From: Marinosulfonomonas sp. PRT-SC04
Lineage (GTDB): Bacteria > Pseudomonadota > Alphaproteobacteria > Rhodobacterales > Rhodobacteraceae
Assembly: GCA_001321835.1 (NCBI GenBank)
Contig: JPUR01000200.1
Span: forward strand, 1 to 26,387
Direction of reading: 5' to 3'
DNA length: 26,387 nucleotides
This document shows, in pieces, positions 14,432 through 24,182 of the stretch. Under the pieces are notes generated by a model. The model was not told where the DNA came from. It did not search any database and worked only from the letters and a program-made list of their open reading frames with translations. The translations under genes and the position numbers were made by a program. Position 1 is the first letter of the stretch. Each line of letters opens with the position of its first letter.

Positions 14432-15217
14432 ATGACTGAGTTAACCCCCCTTGATACGGCACATGCGCCGATGGATGCGGCCCCTGACGATGCGGCCGCA
14501 CGGTTGCGGTTTTATGAGCGGCTGGCCGATAGCGAGTTGTTTTTGCTGCTAGAGGGCGAGGCGGTTGGCGACAATCTGTCCCCCGAAATGTTCGAGGTTG
14601 AGGGCGTGAAATACGTTCTGGTGTTTGATACCGAGGCGCGGTTGGCAGATTTTGTTGACGGTGGTGCCCATCATGCGGCGCTGTCTGGTCGCGTGGTGGC
14701 CAAGATGCTGGCGGGGCAGGGTCTTGGACTGGGGGTCAACCTTGGGGTTGCGCCTTCGTCGATATTGTTGCCACCGGATGCGCTGGTCTGGTTGGCTGAT
14801 ATGTTGCAAAACGCGCCAGAAGAAGTGATGGAACGTCCGGTCGCATTTTATGCGCCCAAGGGGGGGGAACAGGGATTATTGCAGGCGATTGACAGCAAGC
14901 TGGCAACTGCGGCCGGGTTGGCTGATGCGGCCTATTTGGTGACGGTGGAATATGACGATGGCAGGCAGGGGTTGCTGCTGGCGATCATCGACGCGCTGCC
15001 CGCCGCTCATGGCGCATTGGCCACGGCGGTGGCCGAAGTGGTGATGTTTGGCGTGGATGAAACTGGGTTGGACGTGGCGTTTTTCGCGGCCAGCGACACG
15101 GTTTGTGCCACGCTGGCCAAGGTGGGTTTGCGGTTCGATTTACCGAAGCGGGAAGTTGAGGCACAGGCACCTGCCGCGCCGGGGCGCGATCCGAACAGCC
15201 CGCCGATTTTGCGGTGA
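14432..15217 (+). CDS. SseB-family protein, function unknown
   Basis: 261-residue soluble protein, the only clear plus-strand gene. An SseB N-terminal domain (PF07179) covers about residues 20-135 (LADSELFLLLEGEA, YVLVFDTEARLADFV, GLGVNLGVAPSSILLPPDALVWL), and a second similar-sized domain follows with AYLVTVEYDDGRQGLLLAI. No signal peptide or membrane span. The ATG at 14432 has AGAGGTG 4-5 nt upstream (AGAGGTGCTGT). It is divergent from arsR and convergent with ghrA. Alphaproteobacterial SseB-like proteins have no agreed role; the name comes from an E. coli serine-sensitivity phenotype. Confidence 0.82.
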   Translation: MTELTPLDTAHAPMDAAPDDAAARLRFYERLADSELFLLLEGEAVGDNLSPEMFEVEGVKYVLVFDTEARLADFVDGGAHHAALSGRVVAKMLAGQGLGLGVNLGVAPSSILLPPDALVWLADMLQNAPEEVMERPVAFYAPKGGEQGLLQAIDSKLATAAGLADAAYLVTVEYDDGRQGLLLAIIDALPAAHGALATAVAEVVMFGVDETGLDVAFFAASDTVCATLAKVGLRFDLPKREVEAQAPAAPGRDPNSPPILR

Positions 15218-15256
15218 GGCCCGGACCTGTCCCGCTTTAGTGCCAAAGAGATTTTA

Positions 15257-15296
15257 GGCGCTCCGCGCGGGGGATATTTATGAAAAGAAGAAGGGG
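15257..15296 (+). terminator. GC-rich hairpin plus ATATTT and purine tract after the SseB-family gene
   Basis: Between the convergent sseB-like and ghrA genes, CTCC/GGGG arms close on gcgc (15261-15272), followed by gatattta and a purine run (gaaaagaagaaggggg). From memory, similar compact hairpin-ATATTT-GAAGAAG strings are common at gene ends in Rhodobacteraceae; this is family knowledge and not verified here. A termination role is inferred. Confidence 0.35.
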
Positions 15297-15302
15297 GCGG
15301 AT

Positions 15303-16235
15303 TTAGTAGCCTGCGTTTCTGTCGACAATGTGTAGGAAGGGGAGGCCCGCCTCGCCGCGGCGGATATTTTCGGTGATCACTCTGGCGGAGCTTTCGGGGC
15401 GGGTTTCTGAGGCGATGTGTGGTGTCACAGTGACCCGCGGGTGCGCCCAATAGGAGTGATTTTTTGGCAGCGGTTCGATGCGAAATACATCTAATGTGGC
15501 GTGGCCGATCTGACCACTGTCGAGGGCTGCGATCAGGGCTACGTCATCAATCAATGGGCCTCGGCCTGGGTTGATGATCATCGCACCTTTGGGCATTTTC
15601 GAGAGGCGCTGGGCGTTCAGAAGGTTTTCGGTTTCCGGGGTCAGCGGCAACAACAGAATGACGATTTCGGCCTGCGCCAGCACTTGATCCAACCCGTCAT
15701 CGCCATGATGGCAGGTGATGTTTTCGATGGATTTCTCACGGCGGCTCCAGCCCAGAACATTGAAGTTCAGCGCGGCCAAAGCGCTTGCGCAAGCGCTGCC
15801 GAGCGCACCGAGACCCAACACCACAACGGTGCGGTCCCGCGCCAGTGGCGGCACAAAATCACGCCATTCGCCGTCTTGACCCAAGATGTGTCGATCCATG
15901 CCCAGATGGTGGCGCAGGGTGTGGCCGGTGACCCATTCGACCATGCCCTCGGTTAGCCCATAATCGACCATTCGGGTCAGCGGAATTTTCAGGGTTGGAT
16001 TGCTGGTGATGTTCTCAACACCGGCCCAAAGGCCCAGCACCGCTTTGGCGCGGGTGAAGGGCGCGAAATCGCTGACCGGCCCGTTTGGGGCGTAGATCAC
16101 GTAGTCAACCGTGGCCGGATCGCTGATGTCAGGAGACAGGGTATGCGGCAGGCCAATGTCATCCAAGGCGCGGCGCAATGGGGCCTCGTATTCGGCCCAG
16201 CTGTCAGCTTTGGCGGCAAACAGGATATTGATCAT
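15303..16235 (-). CDS. ghrA: Glyoxylate/hydroxypyruvate reductase A-type 2-hydroxyacid dehydrogenase
   Basis: 310-residue D-2-hydroxyacid dehydrogenase. Seen: substrate-domain WAGVENI (70-76), Rossmann motif GLGALG (141-146) with the NADP-type GWSRREK following the second strand, catalytic Arg225 (NPGRG), Glu254 (FRIEPLP) and His273 (TPHIASETR). These match GhrA, which reduces glyoxylate or hydroxypyruvate with NADPH in the cytoplasm. Length is normal. Its ATG lies in an ATGA overlap with the VOC gene upstream (16232-16235), so the two are co-translated. Substrate preference is inferred from the family. Confidence 0.87.
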   Translation of the reverse strand: MINILFAAKADSWAEYEAPLRRALDDIGLPHTLSPDISDPATVDYVIYAPNGPVSDFAPFTRAKAVLGLWAGVENITSNPTLKIPLTRMVDYGLTEGMVEWVTGHTLRHHLGMDRHILGQDGEWRDFVPPLARDRTVVVLGLGALGSACASALAALNFNVLGWSRREKSIENITCHHGDDGLDQVLAQAEIVILLLPLTPETENLLNAQRLSKMPKGAMIINPGRGPLIDDVALIAALDSGQIGHATLDVFRIEPLPKNHSYWAHPRVTVTPHIASETRPESSARVITENIRRGEAGLPFLHIVDRNAGY

Positions 16236-16642
16236 TTGGCGAAAACCCCTGACATATCGACAAAGCCTTTGATCTCAATCGGGTTGCCAGATGGGTCGCA
16301 AAAGAACATGGTGCTTTGCTCGCCCGGTTGGCCCGCAAACCGCAGGGTCGGGGGAATGGTGAAGGTCACGCCGGCCTCGGTGAGGTGGTCCGCCAAAACC
16401 TGCCATTCGGCCATTGGCAGCACCACGCCAAGATGTGGCATCAGCACCATATGGTCGCCAACTTTTCCGGTGGCCTGAGTTTTAAACGGGGTGCCCAGAT
16501 GCAAGGAAAGCTGATGGCCGAAAAAGTTGTAATCGACCCAAGTCTCGGTGCTGCGCCCCTCAGTGCACCCTAGAAGATCACCATAAAAAGCGCGGGTTTG
16601 CTCCAGGTCGGTGACATTGAAGGCGAGGTGAAAAATAGACAT
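16232..16642 (-). CDS. VOC (glyoxalase/dioxygenase fold) family protein
   Basis: 136-residue protein with two beta-alpha-beta-beta-beta modules. N-terminal FHLAFNVTDLEQTRAFYGDLLG (residues 4-25) and C-terminal MFFCDPSGNPIEIKGF (112-127) are typical of the vicinal-oxygen-chelate superfamily. Likely metal ligands are His5, His70 (MPHLGVVL) and Glu123. Which reaction it catalyses cannot be told. It sits 37 nt after rodA, with AGGAAACC before its ATG, and is coupled to ghrA; together they may handle a small oxo-acid or aldehyde. Confidence 0.82.
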   Translation of the reverse strand: MSIFHLAFNVTDLEQTRAFYGDLLGCTEGRSTETWVDYNFFGHQLSLHLGTPFKTQATGKVGDHMVLMPHLGVVLPMAEWQVLADHLTEAGVTFTIPPTLRFAGQPGEQSTMFFCDPSGNPIEIKGFVDMSGVFAK

Positions 16643-16679
16643 AGTGGTTTCCTTTATATTAGGCGGTTATCTGGGGTGA

Positions 16680-17819
16680 TTATCGGGGGCGGTGGACGTG
16701 GGCGCTTTGCATTAATCCAAAGGCGATCAGCAGCACCAGCATAGCGGATCCGCCGTATGATACCAGCGGAAGGGGCACGCCGACGACGGGGGCCAGCCCC
16801 ATCACCATCGACATATTGACGGCGAAGAACAAGAACAATGTACCCGCCACGCCGAGGATAATCAGCGAGGAAAAGCGGTCTTTGTTTTTGATCGCCGAGA
16901 CGATGCAGAACAAGATGATTAGCGTATAAAGTCCCAGCAGTGAAAAGGCGCCGATAAAGCCGAATTCCTCGGCCAGAGTGGTGAAGATAAAGTCGGTGTG
17001 TTTCTCGGGTAAAAAGTTCAGTCGCGCCTGTGTGCCCTGCATAAAACCACGCCCGGTCCAGCCCCCAGACCCCAGCGCAATTTTAGATTGGGTGATATGG
17101 TAGCCGGCCCCAAGCGGATCAGATGCCGGATCAAGGAAGGTGTCGATACGACGGTATTGATAGTCCTTCAGAAACTGCCACTCGGTGCCGCGAAATTGGA
17201 AAATGGCGGTGATGGTGGCGATAACCGCGCCGAAAACGGCGGCAAAATAATACCAGCGGACACCGGCTAAAAACATAATCAGACCACCGCCCGCAACCAG
17301 TAGGATCGCGGTGCCAAGGTCGGGCTGCTTTAGCACCAGCGCGGTGGGCACCAGAATGATCAAAACCGGGATCAGCACCCACAATGGGTGCGATGTTTTC
17401 TTTAAATCGAGCCAATCATAATAGGCGGCCAGCACCATAATTAGGGTGATTTTGGCCAACTCAGAGGGCTGTAATTCCATGAACCCGAGATTGATCCAGC
17501 GCTTGGCACCCATATGCTGAACCCCGAAAAATTCCACTCCCAGCAGCAGGATCACCGCAACGATATAGGCCAGAGCCGACATGTTTCGCCAGAACCAGAT
17601 CGGCACCATGGCGATGAAAAACAACAGCCCCATGCCAAGGGCAAAGCGCTTCATTTGTGGCTCGACCCATGGGGTCATTGAACCACCGGCCACCGAATAC
17701 AGCATCAAAAACCCGATGCCGCAAATCGTCGACAGCAGCAGGATCACCGCCCAGTTCATGTGCAGAATTTTACGCAGTCCCGAGGGCGTGGTTTTGACGT
17801 TATGTTCCAGGTAACTCAT
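16680..17819 (-). CDS. rodA: Rod shape-determining peptidoglycan polymerase RodA (SEDS family)
   Basis: 379-residue, ten-span SEDS glycosyltransferase that polymerises lipid II in the elongasome with PBP2. Seen: GAKRWINLGFMELQPSELAK (104-123), KQPDLGTA (164-171), and FLPEKHTDFIFTTLAEEFGF (269-288) with the catalytic Asp276, then the C-terminal PLPLVSYGGSAML. Length is normal. Start ATG overlaps the mrdA stop (ATGA, 17816-17819). Last core gene of mreBCD-mrdA-rodA. Because its partner mrdA is frameshifted here, the pair is worth checking. Confidence 0.94.
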   Translation of the reverse strand: MSYLEHNVKTTPSGLRKILHMNWAVILLLSTICGIGFLMLYSVAGGSMTPWVEPQMKRFALGMGLLFFIAMVPIWFWRNMSALAYIVAVILLLGVEFFGVQHMGAKRWINLGFMELQPSELAKITLIMVLAAYYDWLDLKKTSHPLWVLIPVLIILVPTALVLKQPDLGTAILLVAGGGLIMFLAGVRWYYFAAVFGAVIATITAIFQFRGTEWQFLKDYQYRRIDTFLDPASDPLGAGYHITQSKIALGSGGWTGRGFMQGTQARLNFLPEKHTDFIFTTLAEEFGFIGAFSLLGLYTLIILFCIVSAIKNKDRFSSLIILGVAGTLFLFFAVNMSMVMGLAPVVGVPLPLVSYGGSAMLVLLIAFGLMQSAHVHRPR

Positions 17820-19736
17820 GCGCGATCGCTTTCTTCACGGCCAGCATTCGGATCGCGCAATTTTAGCGCGCGCTGTTCTTTTTGAATGCGCCAACGGTCG
17901 GCTTTCGGGTAGGCAGACAGCGGCGGCAGGCCACCATAAAGCGCTTGTAACGCGATGTCTCGGACAATCGGGGCGGCGGCTTTGGATCCGCCGCCGCCAT
18001 GTTCCACAATCACCGATACCGCGATGCGCGGATTGTCATAGGGGGCGAATGAAACGAACAAGGCGTGGTCGCGTTTTTCCCATGCCACAGCGCTGTTGCG
18101 CACCACTTTGTTGCCGACCTGACTGGTGCCGGTTTTGCCCGCCATCTGGTAATCTGCCCCCAGAATACGCGAGCGATATGCGGTGCCGCCGCGGGCGTTG
18201 GAAACCGCGAACATGCCCTTGCGCACCAGACGTAAATGGTTCTCGTTTAGGCCCATAGATTCGCCACCTTCAAGTGGCACTTCGATGCCATTGACGGATT
18301 TTATCAATCGTGGGCGCACCGCCATTCCAGTGGCGATGCGGGCGGTCATCACGGCCTGCTGCAAGGGGGACGATAAGACGAAACCCTGGCCGATTGAGGT
18401 GTTCAGAGAATCGCCAATCGCCCAATCGGCGCCCCGGTTTTCGCGTTTCCAAGCTTTGGTCGGGGCCAGCCCCTTGGCGACCGAGGACATTGGAATGTCA
18501 AACTTGGTGCCATACCCAAATCGCCGCGCCATCGCTGACATTTTATCGACCCCGACCCGTTGCGCCATCTCGTAATAATACACATCACACGAGTTTTTCA
18601 GACTGTTCAACAGGTTCATGTTGCCGTGGCCCGCGCGTTTCCAGCAATGGAACCGGCGGCCACCAACCTCGACATAACCTCTGCATTTCACGGTGTCTTC
18701 CGAGGTCACAACCCCAGCTTTGAGCGCCGCCAGCGCGGTGATCATTTTAAAGGTGGAGCCGGGGGGGGTAAATGCCTTGCATCGCTTTGTTGGGCAGCGG
18801 GCGGTATTTGTTTTGCAGCAGGGCATCGTAGTCTTTTTGCGAGATGCCGTTGACGAATTTATTCGGGTCAAACGCCGGGGTCGAGCCGATCGCCAGCAGA
18901 TCGCCAGTGACGGTGTCGATCACCACCGCGGCGGCACTTTCGCCGGCCAGACGCGCTTGCACATAATTTTGCAAACTGCTGTCGATGGTCAGTTGCAGAT
19001 TGACGCCGGCCTGGCCCTCTTCACGGCTGAGTTCGCGCATGACACGGCCAACCGCATTGACCTCGATGCGTTTGGTGCCGGCCTTGCCGCGCAAGGGCCG
19101 CTCCAGTTTGGCTTCGACGCCAATTTTTCCGATCTGAAAACGCGGGATTTGCAGCAGCGGGTCACGGTCGTCAAGACGGTTCAGATCGGCCTCGTTGACA
19201 GCGCCAACATAGCCGACGATATGGGCGAAATCATCGGCCATCGGGTATTGGCGGGTCAGGCCAACCTCGGGGGTGATGCCGGGCAGGGCGGGGGCGTTGA
19301 CCGCCACTTCGGCGATGTCTTTCCAGGTCACATTATCGGCGATGGTCACCGGCACAAACGAGCTGCGCCGTTTCATCTCGGCCAGTGCGCGGGCCAGCTC
19401 TGCGGGGGCAATGGGTGTCAGGGCGCGCAGGCGGGCGAGCACCTTGTTCACATCGCCAGCTTCCTCGCGGATGATGGTGATCCGGTAGACCGGTTTGTTG
19501 ATCGCCAATGCCACCCCGTTGCGGTCGTAAATCAGGCCACGGGTCGGGGGCAGTAGCCGAATATTAATACGGTTCTCATCGGCCAGCAGGCGGTATTGAT
19601 CGGCCTGATCCACTTGCAGATATTGCATCCGCGCAGCAAGCCCGCCGATGATCGCCAGCTGTGACACCCCAAGAATCAGGGCGCGGCGGCTGATGTCGCG
19701 TTGGCTTTTGAGGCTCTCTTTTGCGGCACGTCTCAT
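17816..19736 (-). pseudogene. mrdA: Penicillin-binding protein 2 (MrdA) with a frameshift in a G8/C8 run
   Basis: Elongasome transpeptidase that cross-links peptidoglycan with RodA. Two reading frames together give one complete PBP2. The first (19736 to 18747) has the N-terminal span (RALILGVSQLAIIGGLA), dimerisation domain and part of the transpeptidase domain up to NKAMQGIYPP. The second (from about 18770 to 17816) resumes at PPGSTFKM, with catalytic Ser and Lys of SxxK, then SCD (NSCDVYYYE) and KTG (AGKTGTSQ). The switch is at eight G residues (plus strand 18761-18768); seven would restore the frame. As written, translation ends shortly after the run without the active site. PBP2 is normally essential, so an assembly or sequencing error, or ribosomal slippage, is as likely as real loss. 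Start chosen at 19734-19736, in an ATGA overlap with mreD. Confidence 0.85.
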
Positions 19737-20272
19737 AACCGGTGCCCCCATGCGTCAACTTCGCCGGCTACGATTTTGCGAATGCCCAACCCGTAGTGTG
19801 AAAATGCCACCACCACTGGGTAGGCCAGCAATGTCACCACCAGTTGGAACAATGACAGGCCCAATGGCGGGCGTGGCGACATCACCAAAATAAGCAACAC
19901 GCGGTTGGTCACCATGACGCCGGTGATGACGCCGGCCACAACACCCCATTCCAGCGAAAATTGCAGTTCGCGCAGGATGTGGCCGCGGGCGCGCAAAAAC
20001 TCGGCCCCGAGCACCACCAATGCGGCCATCAATCCGGGCGGGCGCATGAACAGGAAGTCTGTGGTCAGCATGACGGTCGCGATCAGCAAAATCGGGACGT
20101 AATCGGGGCGGCGCAACACCCATGCAAAGCACAGGCTGATCAAAAGGTCCGGCATCGCCCAGTTGGACGGTGTGGTTTGCAACGGGATCAGGTGGGCAAA
20201 CACAATGAAGGCCACCAGCGCCAGAAACAAAAGTCGAAAGCTCCATTTGCGGCTTAGGCTGATATCAACCAT
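19733..20272 (-). CDS. mreD: Rod shape-determining protein MreD
   Basis: 179-residue, five- or six-span protein, the small integral membrane part of the MreBCD complex. Hydrophobic segments: LLFLALVAFIVFAHLIPL, DLLISLCFAWVL, ILLIATVMLTTDFLFM, GVVAGVITGVMVTNRVLLIL, and FQLVVTLLAYPVVVAF. MreD is poorly conserved, so the call rests on topology and position between mreC and mrdA. The ATG at 20270-20272 is used because it lies in an 8-nt overlap with the mreC stop and MVDISLSRKW is followed at once by the first span; a longer frame would overlap mreC by 92 nt. Confidence 0.88.
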   Translation of the reverse strand: MVDISLSRKWSFRLLFLALVAFIVFAHLIPLQTTPSNWAMPDLLISLCFAWVLRRPDYVPILLIATVMLTTDFLFMRPPGLMAALVVLGAEFLRARGHILRELQFSLEWGVVAGVITGVMVTNRVLLILVMSPRPPLGLSLFQLVVTLLAYPVVVAFSHYGLGIRKIVAGEVDAWGHRL

Positions 20273-21173
20273 CGCTTGCCCCTTCCGTTGTTTCGCTGAC
20301 GGGGGGCGCAGGTTGAGGCACCACCAATAAGGCGCCCGGATCGGTGATCGCCTCATAGGTGCGACTGCGCAGAACCCGTAGGAAATTCAGCCGTTCATAG
20401 TCGGCGGCTAATGTGGCTCGCAGCCGTTTGTTGGTGTCTTCGTTGACCAGTCCCACCAACAGCCCGGCTGGAAATACGCCGCCATCGCCAGAGGTAACAA
20501 TCCGGTTGTTGGGGCGCACTTTTTGGGGCTTTTCCAGAAATTCGATCAAGGGGTACGAGGAGTTATCTCCGACCAGCAGGGCGCGCTGGCCCGAGGGCTG
20601 AATGGTCACGGGAATGCGGCTGTTGGCATCGGTGAGCAAAATCACCCGCGAGGTGTTTTTTCCAACCCCCGATATCCGCCCGACCAGTCCGATGCCATCC
20701 ATCGTCGCCCACCCATCAATGATGCCGTCACGCTGGCCAATGTTCAGCAACACAGATTGGCGAAACGGCGAGCCACTGTCGGCCAGCACCACGCCTGACA
20801 CCGAGGTCAGTTTTGGGTCCAGCCGCACCGAATTTAGTGCCAGCAATTTGGCGTTTTGCTGTTCCAGTTGCAGGGCGGCTTCTTTCCAGGACTTCAGTCT
20901 TTGCAGCTCGCGCCGCAGTTCCTGATTTTGCTGGTATATTCTTTGGTAGGACCGGAAATCCTCAATCATGCCAGTGGCGGCGGTGACCGGCACCATGGCC
21001 CATTCGAAATTGGGCACAATCCGGTCAACCACGGCCGCGCGAAAGCGTTCAACCCGCGGGCTGTCGATGCGCCACAACAGGAACACCGCCAGCAAGGCAA
21101 TCACCAGAAGCCCGACTAGAATACGCCGGATCGGGCGGACATAATGTGCGTGTGTGTTTCGATCTCTTGCCAA
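20265..21173 (-). CDS. mreC: Rod shape-determining protein MreC
   Basis: 302-residue bitopic protein: short basic N-terminus, one membrane span (ILVGLLVIALLAVFLLW, about 18-34), a coiled coil (about 75-115: QQNQELRRELQRLKSW) and the periplasmic beta-domain (VVLADSGSPFRQSVLLNIGQ, DGIIDGWATMDGIGLVGRI, VILLTDANSRIPV, TSGDGGVFPAGLLVG), ending in a Pro-rich tail. It activates PBP2/RodA. The start is a TTG at 21171-21173 with GGAG about 6 nt upstream; no better ATG is available. 39 nt separate it from mreB. Confidence 0.93.
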   Translation of the reverse strand: MARDRNTHAHYVRPIRRILVGLLVIALLAVFLLWRIDSPRVERFRAAVVDRIVPNFEWAMVPVTAATGMIEDFRSYQRIYQQNQELRRELQRLKSWKEAALQLEQQNAKLLALNSVRLDPKLTSVSGVVLADSGSPFRQSVLLNIGQRDGIIDGWATMDGIGLVGRISGVGKNTSRVILLTDANSRIPVTIQPSGQRALLVGDNSSYPLIEFLEKPQKVRPNNRIVTSGDGGVFPAGLLVGLVNEDTNKRLRATLAADYERLNFLRVLRSRTYEAITDPGALLVVPQPAPPVSETTEGASDG

Positions 21174-21212
21174 GGGAGGCTCCTGTTTGCGGTTCCCGTG
21201 ACCATGCGTGGC

Positions 21213-22253
<1,041 letters not shown>

Positions 22254-22315
22254 TTAAGTTTCCTGTTCAAAATATCCAGTGACATTCGCGATTCTTGTGA
22301 TCGCAGATCAGCGTT

Positions 22316-22345
22316 CTTATAGGCAGGGCAAGCGGGGTGGGTAAA
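22316..22345 (-). promoter_or_regulatory. Candidate sigma-70-type promoter for mreB operon
   Basis: On the minus strand TTTACC (22340-22345) and TATAAG (22316-22321) are spaced 18 nt, matching 4/6 and 5/6 of the -35/-10 consensus. It lies 66 nt upstream of the mreB start. No experimental support; other promoters in this gap are possible. Confidence 0.4.
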
Positions 22346-22458
22346 GGGGGCTGGGCTTGATGTCAGCAGCTTTTTGCCTTTGACGGTGGGGCCGTGGGGC
22401 ATTCGTAAAATTCAAACCAGAAGGAATTGTTGTGAATGGTCTAGTCAGGACGTGTTCT

Positions 22459-22510
22459 CGGGGTAAACGCCATGTGAAATGTTCGATTATCACAATTTGC
22501 ATTTACCCCG
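22459..22510. repeat. Nested inverted repeat between leuA and mreB
   Basis: CGGGGTAAACGC (22459-22470) and GCATTTACCCCG (22499-22510) are inverted copies with one mismatch. Inside them TGTGA (22473-22477) and TCACA (22490-22494) also pair. The whole can fold as a long interrupted hairpin starting 38 nt after the leuA stop. No T-run follows, so it is not a typical intrinsic terminator. Confidence 0.6.
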
Positions 22511-22547
22511 TGACGGCTTGAAAAACTTGCGAGGTTGCTCGTTAGCC

Positions 22548-24089
22548 TTACGCCGGTTTGGTTTTTTGACGCCGGATCATCAACCTGTTTAGTGCGTTGA
22601 TATAGGCCTTGGCCGAGGCCACAACCGTATCGGTATCGGCCGATTGACCCGTGGCAATTTTGCCGTCTTCTTCCATGCGCACGCTGACGGTGGCTTGGGC
22701 GTCGGTGCCCTCGGTGACCGCATGCACTTGATAAAGCTGCAGGCGTGCCTGATGTGGGAACAGCGCTTTGACCGCATTGAAGGCGGCATCAACCGGACCA
22801 TCGCCGGTGGTCGAAACTTGATGTTCAACCCCGTCAATCACCAACGTCATATCCGCAGTTTGCGGCCCCTCGGTGCCACAGACCACCCGCAGTTTTTTCA
22901 GCTGGATATGGTCATGCACCGCATCCGAGGTGCTGTCGCGCATCAAGGCCAGCAAATCATCGTCAAAGATTTCTTTCTTGCGATCGGCCAGTGCTTTGAA
23001 GCGCACAAACACGTCATTCAACTGGTTATCAGACAATTCATGGCCGAGATCTTTTAACTTGGCCCGCAAGGCAGCGCGGCCCGAATGTTTGCCCATCACC
23101 AATTTGGTTTCGGACAGGCCCACGTCTTCGGGGCGCATAATTTCAAAGGTTTCGGCGTTTTTCAACATGCCGTCCTGATGGATGCCGCTCTCGTGGGCAA
23201 AGGCGTTTTTACCGACGATGGCTTTGTTATATTGCACCGGAAATCCCGAAACGGTGGCGACCAAACGCGAGATGTTCATGATCTTGGTGGTGTCAATGCG
23301 GTTGCGGTACGGCATGATGTCGTTGCGCACTTTCATCGCCATCACCACTTCTTCAAGTGCGGTGTTGCCCGCCCGTTCCCCAAGCCCGTTGATGGTGCAT
23401 TCGATCTGGCGCGCGCCAGCCCCGACAGCGGCCAGCGAATTGGCGGTCGCCATGCCAAGGTCATTATGACAATGGGTGGCAAAGATGATTTCGTCAGCAC
23501 CGGGCACCCGTTCCAGCAACATGCGGATCAGCTCGGCGCTCTCGACGGGGGCGGTGTAGCCGACGGTGTCGGGAATGTTGATGGTGGTGGCGCCAGCCTT
23601 GATGGCGATTTCCACCACACGACAAAGATAGTCATCCTCGGTGCGGGTTGCATCCATCGGCGACCACTGAACATCGCCACACAGATTGCGCGCGTGGGTG
23701 ACGCTTTCGTGGATCACATCGGCCATTTGGTCCATGTCCAGATTTGGAATGGCGCGGTGCAGCGGTGATGTGCCGATGAAGGTGTGAATGCGCGGCTGAG
23801 CTGCGTGTTTCACAGCATCCCAAGCCCGATCAATATCGCCAGCTTTGGCACGGGAAAGCCCGCAGATCACCGAATTGACGCTGCGGACGGCAACCTCTTT
23901 GACGGCCTCGAAATCACCCTCGGAGGCAATCGGGAAACCGGCTTCGATCACATCGACGCCCATTTCATCCAGCAAGGCGGCGATCTCGAGTTTTTCATCG
24001 TGGGTCATGGTGGCGCCGGGCGATTGCTCGCCGTCACGCAAGGTGGTGTCAAATATAATTACGCGGTCCTGTGCGGATGTATCAGTCAT
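22548..24089 (-). CDS. leuA: 2-isopropylmalate synthase
   Basis: First committed enzyme of leucine synthesis: condenses 2-oxoisovalerate with acetyl-CoA in the cytoplasm. In 513 residues: HMGL-like TIM barrel with FDTTLRDGEQSPG (13-25, Arg18/Asp19), metal ligands His206 and His208 in THCHNDLG (205-212), GLGERAGN (235-242, with Asn242), then linker FAHESGIHQDG and a C-terminal LeuA regulatory domain (VEHQVSTTGDGPVDAAFNAV) that mediates leucine feedback inhibition. Length is that of type-1 LeuA. The ATG at 24087-24089 follows a 5' leader with a leucine-rich peptide and stem-loop, pointing to attenuation as well as allosteric control. Confidence 0.95.
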   Translation of the reverse strand: MTDTSAQDRVIIFDTTLRDGEQSPGATMTHDEKLEIAALLDEMGVDVIEAGFPIASEGDFEAVKEVAVRSVNSVICGLSRAKAGDIDRAWDAVKHAAQPRIHTFIGTSPLHRAIPNLDMDQMADVIHESVTHARNLCGDVQWSPMDATRTEDDYLCRVVEIAIKAGATTINIPDTVGYTAPVESAELIRMLLERVPGADEIIFATHCHNDLGMATANSLAAVGAGARQIECTINGLGERAGNTALEEVVMAMKVRNDIMPYRNRIDTTKIMNISRLVATVSGFPVQYNKAIVGKNAFAHESGIHQDGMLKNAETFEIMRPEDVGLSETKLVMGKHSGRAALRAKLKDLGHELSDNQLNDVFVRFKALADRKKEIFDDDLLALMRDSTSDAVHDHIQLKKLRVVCGTEGPQTADMTLVIDGVEHQVSTTGDGPVDAAFNAVKALFPHQARLQLYQVHAVTEGTDAQATVSVRMEEDGKIATGQSADTDTVVASAKAYINALNRLMIRRQKTKPA

Positions 24090-24129
24090 GTCGGAAATCT
24101 TTCGTCTTAGCTATGTGGGGAATATGAGT

Positions 24130-24182
24130 GATGCGCGCGTCTGTCTCCTCTGAGCGGTCGCGCCATCAGGCACGCTCAGAGG
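24130..24182 (-). promoter_or_regulatory. leuA leader stem-loops (putative attenuator)
   Basis: CCTCTGAGCG (24147-24156) pairs perfectly over 10 bp with CGCTCAGAGG (24173-24182), loop 16 nt. The 5' arm in the RNA overlaps the last Leu codon and stop of the leader peptide. A competing pairing joins GATGGCGCG (minus strand, 24159-24167, in that loop) with CGCGCGCATC (24130-24139). Alternative structures that depend on ribosome position are the mark of attenuation, but no U-run follows, so termination may be Rho-dependent or control may act on translation. Confidence 0.65.

Noticed and set aside
14025..14501. Minus-strand open frame of 158 codons across the arsR/sseB divergent gap
   Set aside because: It overlaps arsR in another frame and the sseB-like start; no family resemblance or ribosome site.
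18693..19556. Long plus-strand open frame (287 codons) opposite the first part of mrdA
   Set aside because: It is antisense to a well-supported PBP2 frame, shows no recognisable family and no ribosome-binding site; such frames are common opposite GC-rich genes.
22473..22494. TGTGA and TCACA half-sites resembling a CRP binding site
   Set aside because: The spacing is 12 nt and not the 6 nt of CRP sites, and the half-sites are nested in a larger hairpin.
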